Assembly: GCF_049537125.1 (NCBI RefSeq)
Contig: NZ_JBMVQY010000002.1
Span: 620,001-684,000, forward strand
DNA from: Limisphaera sp026417315
GTDB taxonomy: Bacteria; Verrucomicrobiota; Verrucomicrobiia; Limisphaerales; Limisphaeraceae
DNA length: 64,000 nt
Reading direction: 5' to 3'
This document shows, in pieces, positions 1 through 9,900 of the stretch (positions within the stretch are counted from its first letter, which is position 1; each line of letters starts with the position of its first letter). The notes below the pieces were generated by a model, which was given only the letters and a program-made list of their open reading frames with translations, was not told where the DNA came from and did not search any database. Position numbers and translations under genes: made by a program.

Positions 1-39
1 GGCCCCGGGAAAAGGACCGCGGAGCGGTGTCCCCGGGCC
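1..39. repeat. GC-rich inverted repeat at window edge
   Basis: The first bases GGCCCCGGGA are mirrored by TCCCCGGGCC at about 30-39, with a shorter inner pairing between GGACCGC and GCGGTGTCC. It could be a terminator-like hairpin of a gene left of the window or another spacer palindrome. No T-tract follows, so its function is unknown. Confidence 0.35.
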
Positions 40-300
40 GAGGCGACCTGGGTGGCGGCTTGGCGTGGGGAGGTGCGGACTTTGGCCCGCCATGGGCACA
101 AAGGTGAGGGGAAGCACACGGCACATCCCGGGTTTTGGAGACCCGAAAGCCCGAAGGGATGTCGAGCGTCGTTGACGGGGGAAGGCCGAGGGCAAGGCCG
201 GGCGTTCCCCAGCGAATGCCGCCTTTTGAGGGCGCTTTGCTTTACGGGAATCCGGTACGTCGCGATCGGTGAAGTCCGGTTTTTTGGGGCAATCCGGTGA

Positions 301-350
301 GCTGGGGGGCATTGCCCTGGGTTGATGAATCGCCGTCTCGTTGGGGCAAG
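301..350 (+). repeat. REP-like element, partial degenerate copy
   Basis: The segment contains ggcattgccctgggttgatg followed by aatcgccgtctcgttggggc. This matches, in the same order, the reverse complement of the left arm of the composite element at 29284-29369 (gcgttgccctgggctggtg, then aatcgccgccccgttggggc). The palindromes have decayed, which suggests an old copy. Confidence 0.6.
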
Positions 351-365
351 CAGTTGGGTCCATCT

Positions 366-500
366 CAGGTTCTCGACATCCCCGAAAGCACGACGGAATC
401 GCGGCTGGCCCCGGCATGGGAAAGGCGAGGGAAAACGGCCTGTCCCTGGCATTCTTGAATCCCGTGTTCGAAAGCGGAAATGCACCCGGGCTCAGGCAAG
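366..500 (+). repeat. Dispersed degenerate spacer repeat, copy A
   Basis: It has the string catgggaaaggcgagggaaa followed by acggcctgtccctggcattcttgaa and aagcggaaatgcacccgg. The copy at 31610-31750 shows cacgggaagggcgggggaaa, then acggcatttccccgggagtcttgaat, so the two align over roughly 100 bases. Related copies occur at about 140-235, 14900-15010, 28700-28835 (reverse), 29570-29680 (reverse) and 53700-53850 (reverse). Confidence 0.5.
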
Positions 501-551
501 CGGCGAGAAATCTTTTGCGCCTTCGTGTGGCTTGGGGTATCCGATGGGTTT

Positions 552-1487
552 GTGCGAAGGGTTTGGATCATTTTGAGCCTGCTCGCCTGGGTGACGCTGG
601 GGGCTGTCACCGGTTGGGCAGAAGTGTATCCCATGGCGGACGGCACGCGGATGGAAGGCTCGCCCGTGTCGGCCAATGAACGTGGGATTGTCCTGCGCCT
701 CCCCGATGGCACGTTCTCCGATCGCATTCCCTGGGAGCGCTTTTCCCAAGAGGCCCTGCGCGAATTTGCCAAGAATCCGAAGTTCCGCCGATTTGCCGAA
801 GTTTACGTGTTCGAGGAAGAGCAGGCGACCCGGGCCGCGCGTCCGGCGGTGCCGAAGCCGCAGCCGGTGGAGGGCAAGCTGTCGCGGCCCGAGCAGCCCG
901 CGATCTGGGCGGGCTTGTTGGGCTCGCCGGTGGGGTGGTTGATCCTGCTGGCGCTGTACGCGGCCAATTTGTATGCCGCTTATGAGATAGCCATTTACCG
1001 CGCGCGGCCGGTGGCCCTGGTGTGCGGCCTGGCGGCGGTGATTCCGGTGATTCCGCAAGCGGTGTTCTTGGCACTGCCCACACAGATCCCCAGGGAGGAG
1101 GAAGGAGTTGCGACCGAGGCGGCGGCTGCGGGAGGGGCTGCCGGCGCGGCGCCTGCGATCGGAGCCGGGCTGCACCTGGCCAGAGACACCGAGGGACCGG
1201 CCACCGCGAAGCCGGTCGAACCGACGGTTTTCAAGCGGGGCGAATATGCATTCAACCGGCGCTTCTTCGAGACGAAGTTCAGCGGATTCTTTGGCATGGT
1301 TCGCCGCGACAAAAGTTCGGTTCTCATCATCAAAACCGGTCGGCACCAGTACGTGGTCAACCGGATCACGCGCATCACCACCAACGACATGCACGTGGAG
1401 GTGCAGAGGGGCGCTGCGGTGGAAGAAATTCCGCTTTCCTTTTCGGACATCCAGGAAGTCGAACTGCGGCCTGCGGGGGGGCACTGA
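552..1487 (+). CDS. Hypothetical exported membrane protein with two helices
   Basis: I do not recognise this protein. A GTG start at 552 gives 311 residues beginning with a short basic segment and a hydrophobic stretch ending GAVTGWA, a plausible signal peptide; an ATG at 480 would add 24 residues before it. The N-terminal part (about 25-80) is a soluble module containing DGTRMEG and LPDGTFSDRIPW. Two membrane helices lie near residues 125-180, then an Ala/Gly-rich linker and a C-terminal soluble domain of about 90 residues rich in basic and beta-forming residues (RRDKSSVLIIKTGRHQYVV). It stands alone and runs convergently towards the response regulator at 1672. The reading frame is clean and Ala/Gly-rich like its neighbours; the function is unknown. 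Confidence 0.7.
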   Translation: MRRVWIILSLLAWVTLGAVTGWAEVYPMADGTRMEGSPVSANERGIVLRLPDGTFSDRIPWERFSQEALREFAKNPKFRRFAEVYVFEEEQATRAARPAVPKPQPVEGKLSRPEQPAIWAGLLGSPVGWLILLALYAANLYAAYEIAIYRARPVALVCGLAAVIPVIPQAVFLALPTQIPREEEGVATEAAAAGGAAGAAPAIGAGLHLARDTEGPATAKPVEPTVFKRGEYAFNRRFFETKFSGFFGMVRRDKSSVLIIKTGRHQYVVNRITRITTNDMHVEVQRGAAVEEIPLSFSDIQEVELRPAGGH

Positions 1488-1671
1488 AACCGACGTGCGT
1501 TCTTCGAGGGTAAGGGGCGGCCGTGCTGCTGCGACGTCTGTGGCTTCTTTGAGCTCACTCGCGCTGTGACCCCGGGTCTGGGGCACTCCCGTAGTTCGAG
1601 AGGCGCCGCATTTGGGGCGATCATGGATCCAGGCTCGCGCAAGGAAGCGCGCGGTCCGCGGCCTCATGGCC

Positions 1672-3048
1672 TCAGGACTCTCTCGGGCCGGGGGATTCTG
1701 AGGGCGGGTCCACGGCGTAGCCGGCTTCCCGATAGCGCTGGAGTTTGTAAACCAGGGTGCGCCGGCTGATGCCGAGGGCGCGGGCGGTCTCGGTGCGGTT
1801 GAACCCACAGCGACGGAGGGTTTCGAGAATCTTCTGTCGTTCCACTTCTTCCAAACGCACCAGCTCGGTGCCGCCAAGCGGGTCGGTCCGAGATTCGACG
1901 CTCTGGAGGATGCGGGCGGGGAGGTGTTCGGGCAGCACCAGCTCGCCATGAGACAGGAGGGCGGCGCGTTCCATCACGTTGCGGAGTTCGCGCACGTTGC
2001 CCGGCCAGGAGTAGGCCTGTAAGAGACTGACAACTGAAGGGGAGAATCGGGCGCGGCCGCCGGTGAACTGGCGCAGAAAATGGGTGGCCAGGGGCAGGAT
2101 GTCTTCGGGCCGTTCGCGCAACGGCGGCACGTGGAGTTCGACGACATTGAGCCGGTAGTACAGGTCCTCCCGGAACCGTCCCTCCCGCACGGCAGATTCC
2201 AGGTCGCGATTGGTGGAGGCGATGATCCGGGCGTCGGAGTAAATGTCGAGATTCGATCCGATACGCTGGAAACGGCCATCCTGAATGACCCGCAGGAGTT
2301 TGGCCTGCAGACTCAGGGCCATGTCACCGATTTCGTCGAGGAACAGCGTACCGCCGCGGGCCTGTTCGAACCGTCCGATACGCTGCCGGGTGGCCCCGGT
2401 GAACGCCCCTTTTTCGTGTCCGAAAAGTTCGCTTTCCAGAAGGGTTTCGGGGATGGCGGCGCAGTTGACCTTGATCAGCGGGCCCTGGGCACGGCGGCTC
2501 CAGGCATGGATGAGATCGGCGACGACCTCCTTGCCGACGCCGCTTTCGCCGGTGATCAGCACGCGGGTGTCCGAGGCGGCCACCAGGGCGGCGTCGCGCA
2601 GGAGGGCCTGCATTTGCGGGCTGACGGCGATGACCTCGGGCGGGAGGCTGGGGAGGGATCCCTGGCGGGGCAGCGGGTGGCGCTGACCGGTGGCCTCGCG
2701 GACGCATTGGAGCAGTTCATCAAGGTCGATGGGCTTGGGAAGATAATTGAGGGCGCCGTCGCGCACGGCGCCGACCGCCTCGCGGATGTCGGCATAGGCG
2801 GTGACAAGGAGCACGGGCAGGGTCCCGTGTTGTTGGCGGGCCCGCCGCAGGGTGTCCAGGCCGGACAGCCCGGGCATGCGAACGTCGGAGATCAGGAGAT
2901 CGACGTGGCGCTGGGCCAGCAGGGCCAGGGCTTCTTCTCCGGAGCCGGCGGTGAGCGTTTCAAAACCCTGGCTGCGCAGGAACGACTCCAGCAGGCTGCG
3001 TTGCCCGGGATCGTCGTCTACAATCAAGATGCAGGGGCCGCGGTTCAT
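1672..3048 (-). CDS. NtrC-family sigma-54 response regulator
   Basis: This 458-residue activator has the full NtrC layout. A receiver domain (about 5-120) carries the acidic pair DDD at 11-13, the phospho-acceptor Asp55 in SDVRMPG and Lys105 in LPKP. The AAA+ domain (about 140-370) has Walker A GESGVGKE near 168-174, the sigma-54 contact loop GAFTGA at 214-219 and Walker B TLFLDEIGD. The C-terminal Fis-type helix-turn-helix (NRTETARALGISRRTLVYKL, about 420-440) binds enhancers. No kinase gene is adjacent; the nearest is the NtrB-like kinase at 10806. A good sigma-54 promoter precedes gltB at 16143, so nitrogen control is a reasonable but unproven role. A strong GGAGGA lies 16-25 bases upstream, closer to an out-of-frame ATG than to this start. 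Confidence 0.95.
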   Translation of the reverse strand: MNRGPCILIVDDDPGQRSLLESFLRSQGFETLTAGSGEEALALLAQRHVDLLISDVRMPGLSGLDTLRRARQQHGTLPVLLVTAYADIREAVGAVRDGALNYLPKPIDLDELLQCVREATGQRHPLPRQGSLPSLPPEVIAVSPQMQALLRDAALVAASDTRVLITGESGVGKEVVADLIHAWSRRAQGPLIKVNCAAIPETLLESELFGHEKGAFTGATRQRIGRFEQARGGTLFLDEIGDMALSLQAKLLRVIQDGRFQRIGSNLDIYSDARIIASTNRDLESAVREGRFREDLYYRLNVVELHVPPLRERPEDILPLATHFLRQFTGGRARFSPSVVSLLQAYSWPGNVRELRNVMERAALLSHGELVLPEHLPARILQSVESRTDPLGGTELVRLEEVERQKILETLRRCGFNRTETARALGISRRTLVYKLQRYREAGYAVDPPSESPGPRES

Positions 3049-3253
3049 GGTTGCCCGGTTTCATCGTATCCTCCGAGGCGGGGCTCACAAGGTTTTCGTG
3101 GGCGTCTTCTGTTTGGCACGAGCCCGGGGTGGGACGGTGGAGGTCGGGAGCAGTGGTCGGAATGGGGAAACGGTGGGAGATCGGCGAATCCGGCGAAAAG
3201 CCGGGGGATTCAATTGGGGGGCTCGGCCGGGTTCTGCGCCTTCCACAAACTCT

Positions 3254-3281
3254 TTGACAACCGGGGCGAGGTGCCTAGATT
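3254..3281 (+). promoter_or_regulatory. Sigma-70-type promoter of tRNA-Ala
   Basis: TTGACA at 3254-3259 and TAGATT at 3276-3281 are separated by 16 bases. The tRNA begins at 3297, 15 bases downstream of the -10. The -35 is a perfect consensus match. Confidence 0.75.
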
Positions 3282-3296
3282 GTGCTTCAGACGGGT

Positions 3297-3372
3297 GGGG
3301 TCGTAGCTCAGTTGGTAGAGCACCACAATGGCATTGTGGGGGTCAGGGGTTCGAGTCCCCTCGGCTCCACCA
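3297..3372 (+). tRNA. tRNA-Ala (anticodon GGC)
   Basis: The cloverleaf folds cleanly: acceptor GGGGTCG pairs with CGGCTCC using two G-U pairs, the D arm is GCTC/GAGC, the anticodon stem CCACA/TGTGG encloses loop ATGGCAT with anticodon GGC, and the T arm is AGGGG-TTCGAGT-CCCCT. The 3' CCA is encoded (3370-3372). A T-rich run follows and may help termination. Confidence 0.97.
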
Positions 3373-4009
3373 TCTTCTTTTTTTCGTGCCGTCCCCGGGG
3401 CGGGCTCGGATTCGTCTGGCGGCGCAGAACCGCATCCAGCTCCCCGAAAGTCTGGCTTGGATTTGGGGGAGTGCGGCGCGCCGGAACGCGGGCCACGGGC
3501 GGTGGCGAAGCGGCGTTGCCAAACCCCGTACGGTACAGTGCTCCGGGCCTCTGAGAGGCGCGGCTCTCGCGCCCAGGGACCCCGGGCACCGCCGTGCCTC
3601 TTCCCCTGTTGGACCGGGTCTGCGTCGCGCTGGAGGGCCGAAGTGGCCGGTGGAACATGCCTGCTCACACCCTTCTCTGGTTGCAGTTTGGGCATTGGAT
3701 TCCGGCCGGCGGATGAGTAGGTTGGGCACAGCAGCAGGCGGAGCGCTCTCGCGAAAGGCCGGTTGAGAAAGGCGGGGCAGCGCGCCCGAGGCGAAGTGCT
3801 CTGCAGCTCAGGTGGGCAGCGGCGTTGAGCGCCGGAGTCTCTTGAGTCGTGGTCCGAGGGCAGCGGGCCAGGAGCCGCGTCCGCCGGGGCCGTGCCGATG
3901 AGACGCACGCCCGATGACGTGAGGGATTGCAGTCCTGCCCGGGACCGAAGTGCGGCGGTTGCCGAAGACGTCCGATGCGCAGGCGCGCAGCGTTCCGAAG
4001 GCAGTGCTT
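3373..4009. other. Gene-free spacer
   Basis: Between tRNA-Ala and the FAD/Fe-S dehydrogenase I find no supported gene, RNA or terminator beyond a T-rich run directly after the tRNA. The open frames here are GC-driven and mutually overlapping. Confidence 0.5.
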
Positions 4010-6838
4010 ATGACATCCACCCAACAACAGGCCCTGCTTTCCGCGGCCAACTGCGAGGTGGCTTTCGACAATCTGACCCGCCAGCTGTATGCGACGGACG
4101 CCTCGATCTATCAGATCGTCCCGGCGGCCGTGGCCTTTCCGCGGAACGCGCGCCAGGCCAGCGCGATCATCAAGGCCGCGGCAGAGGCGGGATTGAGCGT
4201 GATTCCGCGGGGTGCGGGCACGGGCCTGACCGGAGGCGCCCTGGGAGACGGCGTGGTGGTGGATTTTGCACGGTACCTGCGGGCGATTCGGCGCTTCGAT
4301 CCGGAAACACGCACGGTGGAGGTGGAGGCCGGGGTGGTTCTGGATGAGTTGAACGCGTTTCTGCGACCGCATGGCTTTTGTTTCGGGCCGGACGTGGCCA
4401 CCAGTGACCGGGCAACCCTGGGCGGCATGATCGCCAACAATTCCTCGGGTGCGCGGGCCCCGCTGTACGGGACCACGGCCGATTACGTGGTGGCGCTGGA
4501 GGTGGTGCTGGCGGACGGCAAGGTGCGCCGAGCGGAGCCGGGTGGGGAGGACCTGCCCACCCAACGCCGGGTGGCCGACGAAGTGGTGCAGTTTCACAGT
4601 CTGCGGATTCAGGAGCGAATGCCGCCCGGGTTGATCAAACGCTGGCCGGGTTACGCGCTGGATCGGTACGGGCAGCGACCGGGGGATTTGACCCAACTGA
4701 TTTGCGGCAGCGAGGGTACCCTGGCGGGGATCATTTCGGCGGTGTTGCGCGTGGTGCCGTTGCCGCGCGAGAAGGCGCTGGGGGTGCTGTTTTTCGACTC
4801 CATGATGGAGGCGCTGGAGGCCGCGGTGTGCCTGCAGGATCTGAGGCCGGCGGCGATCGAGCACCTGGATCGCTTGTTGTTGGACCAGACGCGCGGCCAA
4901 CCCGCCTTCGAGCTGGCGCGGCGTTTGTTGGGCCTCGATGAAGAGCCGTGCGAGTCCTTGTTGGTCGTGGAGTTTTTCGACGAGGTGGAGGAAAAGCTGG
5001 CGGCGTTGGAGCGGCGGCGGTTGGGGCGCCGCTGTCGGGCGGTACGCCAGGAACGGGCCATGGCACTGGTGTGGTCGCTCCGCAAGGCGGGCTTGTCGCT
5101 GTTGACGAGCCGGAAGGGGCCGGCCAAACCGACCACGATCATCGAGGACACGGCGGTGCGGCCCGAGCAATTGCCCGCTTACGTAACGGAACTGCGCGGG
5201 CTGTTGGACGAGCTGGGTCTGGAGGCTTCCTTCTACGGGCATGCCGGCTCGGGGCTGTTGCACGTGCGACCGGTGCTGGACCTGCATCGGGCCGAGGATG
5301 TCCGGCGCCTGCGGCAAGTGGCCGAGGGTGTGGCGCGGCTGGTGGCCCGGTTTGGGGGTTCCCTGGCGGCGGAGCACGGCGTGGGCATTGCGCGGACGGA
5401 GTTCATGGCGCAGCAGTTGGGCGAGGATCTGCTGCAGGCCATGCGCGAGATCAAGCGGGCGTTCGATCCGCATCAGGTGCTCAATCCGGGCAAGATCCTT
5501 CCGGACGGGCGGTATGCGTGTGACACGCATTTGCGGCAGGGGCCCGGGTACGAACTGAGGTTGCCGTTTACGCCGGTGTTGGCATTTGCGGCGCGGGATG
5601 AATCGTTCGTCGCCAACCTCGAGCAGTGCAACGGGTGCGGGGGTTGCCGGAAACTGGCGCCGACGATGTGTCCGACCTTTCCCGTGACGGGCTGGGAGGC
5701 GTTGAGCACGCGGGGTCGGGCCAATCTGATCCGCGCGGCTTTGGAGGGGCGTGGCTCCGCGGGCCGGGAGATTTGGGGATCGGAAGAGTTGCAAGTGGCG
5801 CTGGAGACCTGTCTGGGGTGTCGGGCGTGTGCGGTGGAGTGTCCGTCGAACGTAAACATGGCGTTGTTGAAGGCGGAGCTGTTGCACGGGCGACATCGGG
5901 CAGTGGGCATGCCGCGGGCGGCGCGGTGGATCAGTCGCGTGGATCAATGGGCGCCCTGGGGGGCACGGTTTGCGGGCGTGGCGAACACGGTGTTGGAATG
6001 GGGCTGGGTCCGGGTCGCCATGGAAAAAGTGGTCGGCTTGTCGGCGCGGCGGCCCTTGCCGGCCTTTGCCCGCCAGCGGTTCGACGATTGGTTTGCACGG
6101 CGCCGACGGATTGGGGGGCCGCGGCGAGGCCGGGTGTTGTTGTGGGACGACACGTTTGTTCGCTATCACGAGCCAGCGGTGGGGATGGCCGCAGTGGCGG
6201 TGCTGGAAGCGCTGGGGTACGAGGTCCAGTTGCTCCGGGGGCGGGCGTGCTGCGGTCGGCCGGCATTCAGCCAGGGGGATCTGGATCGGGCGCGGGAACT
6301 GGGCCGCCGCAACCTCGCCCTGCTTCAGGGGCTGGCTGCGGAGACGCCGGTGGTTTTCCTGGAACCTTCGTGTTTCACAATGTTCACGGAGGATTATCGG
6401 GAGCTGCGACTGCCGGGGGCCGAGGCCATGGCGGAGCGGTGTGTCCTGTTCGAGGCGTTTGTGGAGCGGGTCCTGGAGCGGCATCCGGACGCGGTGCCGT
6501 GGCGACGGGACGGGGGGCTGGTGCTGATCCACGCGCACTGCCATGTGAAACGATGGGGGGTGGTGATGGAACGATTGGCGCGGCGACTCCCGGGCCGCAC
6601 CGTGCGTTTGCTGGACAGCGGCTGTTGCGGGATGGCGGGCGCCTTTGGGGCGATGGCCTCGACCTACGACCTGTCGGTCCGGGTGGCGGAGCCGTTGCTG
6701 GAACAGTTGGAGCACACGCCGTTTGGCACGGTGTTGGTGGCCTCGGGGACAAGTTGTCGCCAGCAGGTGGCGCATTTGACGTCGATGCGTGTGCTGCACA
6801 TGGCCCAGTTGCTGGCGGAGGCGCTCCCGGAAGCGTGA
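4010..6838 (+). CDS. Fused FAD-linked 2-hydroxyacid dehydrogenase / Fe-S oxidoreductase
   Basis: The protein (942 residues from ATG 4010; an upstream in-frame ATG at 3950 looks less natural) joins a GlcD-type flavoprotein to a GlcF-type Fe-S subunit. The PCMH FAD-binding domain is seen in VIPRGAGTGLTGG and the GGMIANNSSGARAPLYG region; the FAD-oxidase C-terminal domain follows, with the HAGSGLLHVRP and EHGVGIARTEF motifs. Near residue 540 two ferredoxin-like motifs appear (CNGCGGC...CP, then CLGCRACAVECP). Two cysteine-rich CCG domains end the protein (RACCGRPAF, DSGCCGMAGAFG). E. coli YdiJ has the same architecture and acts on D-2-hydroxyglutarate, so a membrane-associated dehydrogenase of D-lactate, glycolate or D-2-hydroxyglutarate feeding electrons to the quinone pool is likely. 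The exact substrate cannot be read from the sequence. Confidence 0.9.
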   Translation: MTSTQQQALLSAANCEVAFDNLTRQLYATDASIYQIVPAAVAFPRNARQASAIIKAAAEAGLSVIPRGAGTGLTGGALGDGVVVDFARYLRAIRRFDPETRTVEVEAGVVLDELNAFLRPHGFCFGPDVATSDRATLGGMIANNSSGARAPLYGTTADYVVALEVVLADGKVRRAEPGGEDLPTQRRVADEVVQFHSLRIQERMPPGLIKRWPGYALDRYGQRPGDLTQLICGSEGTLAGIISAVLRVVPLPREKALGVLFFDSMMEALEAAVCLQDLRPAAIEHLDRLLLDQTRGQPAFELARRLLGLDEEPCESLLVVEFFDEVEEKLAALERRRLGRRCRAVRQERAMALVWSLRKAGLSLLTSRKGPAKPTTIIEDTAVRPEQLPAYVTELRGLLDELGLEASFYGHAGSGLLHVRPVLDLHRAEDVRRLRQVAEGVARLVARFGGSLAAEHGVGIARTEFMAQQLGEDLLQAMREIKRAFDPHQVLNPGKILPDGRYACDTHLRQGPGYELRLPFTPVLAFAARDESFVANLEQCNGCGGCRKLAPTMCPTFPVTGWEALSTRGRANLIRAALEGRGSAGREIWGSEELQVALETCLGCRACAVECPSNVNMALLKAELLHGRHRAVGMPRAARWISRVDQWAPWGARFAGVANTVLEWGWVRVAMEKVVGLSARRPLPAFARQRFDDWFARRRRIGGPRRGRVLLWDDTFVRYHEPAVGMAAVAVLEALGYEVQLLRGRACCGRPAFSQGDLDRARELGRRNLALLQGLAAETPVVFLEPSCFTMFTEDYRELRLPGAEAMAERCVLFEAFVERVLERHPDAVPWRRDGGLVLIHAHCHVKRWGVVMERLARRLPGRTVRLLDSGCCGMAGAFGAMASTYDLSVRVAEPLLEQLEHTPFGTVLVASGTSCRQQVAHLTSMRVLHMAQLLAEALPEA

Positions 6839-6901
6839 CGCAGGGATTCGCAGGCGCGCACCCTTGACGGCCGTCGCGGGGCTGGATCAGGCTGAAACAG
6901 G

Positions 6902-9900
6902 TTGGGGCGAAGTGTCCAGAGCCGGGCCCCCTCGACGGTCTGGGCCCGGTTTGAAGCAACTCCCGCTGCCCGGGAGCTGGTGCAGCGCATGGAGGGGGGT
7001 GGGGTGTTGCACGTGACGGGCGTGGCCGAGCCGGCGCAGCCGTTCCTGGTCGCCTGGCTGCACCTGTGTTTTCCCGAAACAACGCTGGTGGTGGTGACTC
7101 CGGAGCCGCGGCGGCAAGAGCTGTTCCAGCAGGACCTGGAGACATGGTTGCGGGTGTTGCGCGGTCTGCCGGAACCGGGGCCGGGGGCGAAGGAGGCCGG
7201 GGGCGCTGCTGCGGCTGCATCGGTGGGCAATTTGAGCCTTTATTTTCCGGCCTGGGAGGTCTTGCCGGGGGAGGAGCGGTTGCCGCACGTGGACACGATC
7301 AGCGAGCGCTTGGAAACGTTGGTGCAGCTGGCGTCGGCCCCGCATCCCGAGGAGCGCGTCCGGGTGGTGGTGACGTGTGCGACGGCGCTGTTGCAGCGGA
7401 CCTTTGCGCCGGGGGAATTGCGTCGGCGACTGCGCTCGTTGCAGCGGGGCGATCGGGTGGACCCGCTGGCGCTGGTGGAGTGGTTGGAGGCACAGGGGTA
7501 CGAGCCGGAGGTGCAGGTCACCCAGAAAGGGGAACTGGCCCTGCGGGGGGGCATTGTGGACGTGTTCCCGCCGACGGAGCCGTGGCCGGTGCGGCTGGAG
7601 TTCTTCGGGGACACGTTGGAATCGCTGCGCAGCTTCGATCCCTCGACCCAGGTTTCGAGGGAAACGAGGGATTCGGTCACGCTGGGGCCGGCCGGTGAGC
7701 TGGGCTTGTTGCGGCGCGGCTGGCAGAGTGCGGCGGCCGGGACGGAGACTGCCCCGGAGATGAGCAGTTTGTTGGAGCATCTGCCCCGGCACGCGCTGCT
7801 GGTGGTTTGCGAGCCGGAGGAGGTGAAGGCGCGCGCGACCGAATACTCCGGACAGATTCGCGAGTCGGACCCGTTTTTTCAGACCTGGGAGAGCGTGGAG
7901 CGTCTTTGTCTTGAGCGTGGGTTGCCGCGGTTGCTTTTGAGCGAGGTGGCGGAGGAACACGCTGCCGTGCAGGGGGCCGGGCCGTTTGCGGGGCGGGCGG
8001 CGGATGGGGACACCCGGGAGGCTGCGGCGCTGGATCTCCACTTGCAAAGTTTGGAGGCCTTTCGCCCGTTGCCGGAACGGCCGCCTCCGGCGGAAGTGGC
8101 CGAGGCGCAGCGTCGGGCATTTTTCCAGCAGATGCACCGGTGGCTGCGCCAAGGCCATGCGGTGGTGGTGTTTTGCACGACGCCGGGGGAACAAAAGCGG
8201 TTCGAGGAACTGTGGGAAGATCTGTTGCCGCCGGGCGAGGAAGCCCGGGGCCGCCGACCGGAGGTGCGACTGGGGACATTGAGCCGCGGCTTTTGGTGTG
8301 AACCGGCGGCATGCGTAGTGGTGTCGGATGCAGAAGTCTTCGGGCGCACGCGCATTCCGCGGCCGCGTCGGTTGAAGTCCCGCCATGCCGCGGCGATGCG
8401 GTCTGTGTTCGAGATCGATTTTGCCGACTGGGAGGTGGGAGATCTGGTGGTGCATTTGAACCACGGCATCGGGCGGTATTTGGGGCTGGCGACCCTCCCG
8501 GGAGGCGGTGCGGGCGGGGAATCGGGGATGGAATGTCTGGTGATCGAGTATGCGCCCCGGGAGCCGGGGGAGAGTCCGCCGCGGCTCTACGTCCCGGTGA
8601 GCGAGGCGCACCTGGTGAGCAAGTACGTGGGGGCGGGTCGGGTGCGTCCGCCCCTGCACACCCTGGGGGGCCACCGGTGGCGGGTGGCACGCGAACGGGC
8701 GGAGCGCGCGGTACGGGATGTGGCGGCGGAGTTGCTGGCCGTGGCGGCGGCGCGTGCGGCCCAACCGGGACATGCGTTTGGTCCGGACACGCCCTGGCAG
8801 AGGGAATTCGAAGCGGCGTTCCCTTTCGAGGAAACCCCGGACCAGCTGCGGACCATCGCCGAGGTGAAGGCCGACATGGAAAAACCGCGGCCGATGGACC
8901 GGCTGGTTTGTGGCGACGTGGGATTTGGGAAAACCGAGGTGGCGCTGCGGGCGGCGTTCAAGGCGGTGATGGATGGCAAACAGGTGGCGGTGCTGGTCCC
9001 GACGACGGTGCTGGCCCAGCAACACTACAACACGTTTCGCGATCGCATGGTGGATTCTCCGGTGCGGGTGGAGCTGCTGTCGCGCTTTCGCACCCGGAGG
9101 GAGCAACGTCAGGTCATCGAGGGCCTGGCCATCGGCGCCGTCGACATTGTCATCGGCACGCACCGGCTGTTGCAGGACGATGTACAGTTCAAGGATCTGG
9201 GGCTGGTGGTGGTGGACGAGGAACAACGCTTCGGCGTGCTGCACAAGGAACGGCTGAAGCAACTGCGCACGCAGGTGGACGTGTTGACCCTGAGTGCCAC
9301 TCCCATCCCGCGAACGCTCTATCTGGCGCTGACCGGGGCCCGGGACCTGAGCCTCATCCAGACGCCCCCCCAGGACCGCCTGCCCGTGGAGACCATCGTC
9401 GTCCCCTATGACGAAGAGGTCATTCGGCAGGCCATTCTGCGCGAGCTGAATCGGGGCGGGCAGGTTTACTTTTTGCACAACCGGGTGATGACCATCGAGA
9501 CGATGCGCGCCCGGTTGCAGGCCCTGGTGCCGGAGGCGCGCATCGTGGTGGGGCACGGTCAGATGCGCGCAGACGACCTGGAGGAGGTGATGACACGGTT
9601 TGTGAACGGGGAGGCGGACATTCTGCTTTCGACGACCATCATCGAGAGCGGCCTGGACATTCCCAACGCCAACACGATCATCATCGATCGGGCGGACCGT
9701 TTCGGCCTGAGCGACCTGTACCAGCTGCGGGGTCGGGTGGGGCGCTACAAACACCAGGCGTATGCCTATCTGCTGCTGCCGCGGCATGCGCGATTGTTGA
9801 CCGATGTGCGCAAGCGCCTGAGTGCCATGCGGCAGTACGCCTCGCTCGGCAGCGGATTCAAGGTCGCCATGCGGGATCTGGAAATCCGCGGCGCCGGGAA

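Larger units (their letters stand above)
40..551. other. Gene-free spacer with repeat fragments
   Basis: I see no convincing gene here; the short open frames are compositionally like other GC-rich spacers and lack ribosome binding sites or recognisable motifs. The stretch holds a partial REP-like element (301-350) and two copies of a longer degenerate spacer repeat (about 140-235 and 366-500). Confidence 0.6.

Noticed and set aside
3110..3130. Possible sigma-54 site near TTGGCACGAGCCCGG upstream of the response regulator
   Set aside because: The -24 part fits but no TTGC follows at the required 10-base GG-GC distance.
3665..6799. Long minus-strand frame opposite the FAD/Fe-S dehydrogenase
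   Set aside because: Arg/Pro/His-rich translation without recognisable motifs, opposite a clear enzyme; an artefact of GC-rich third positions.
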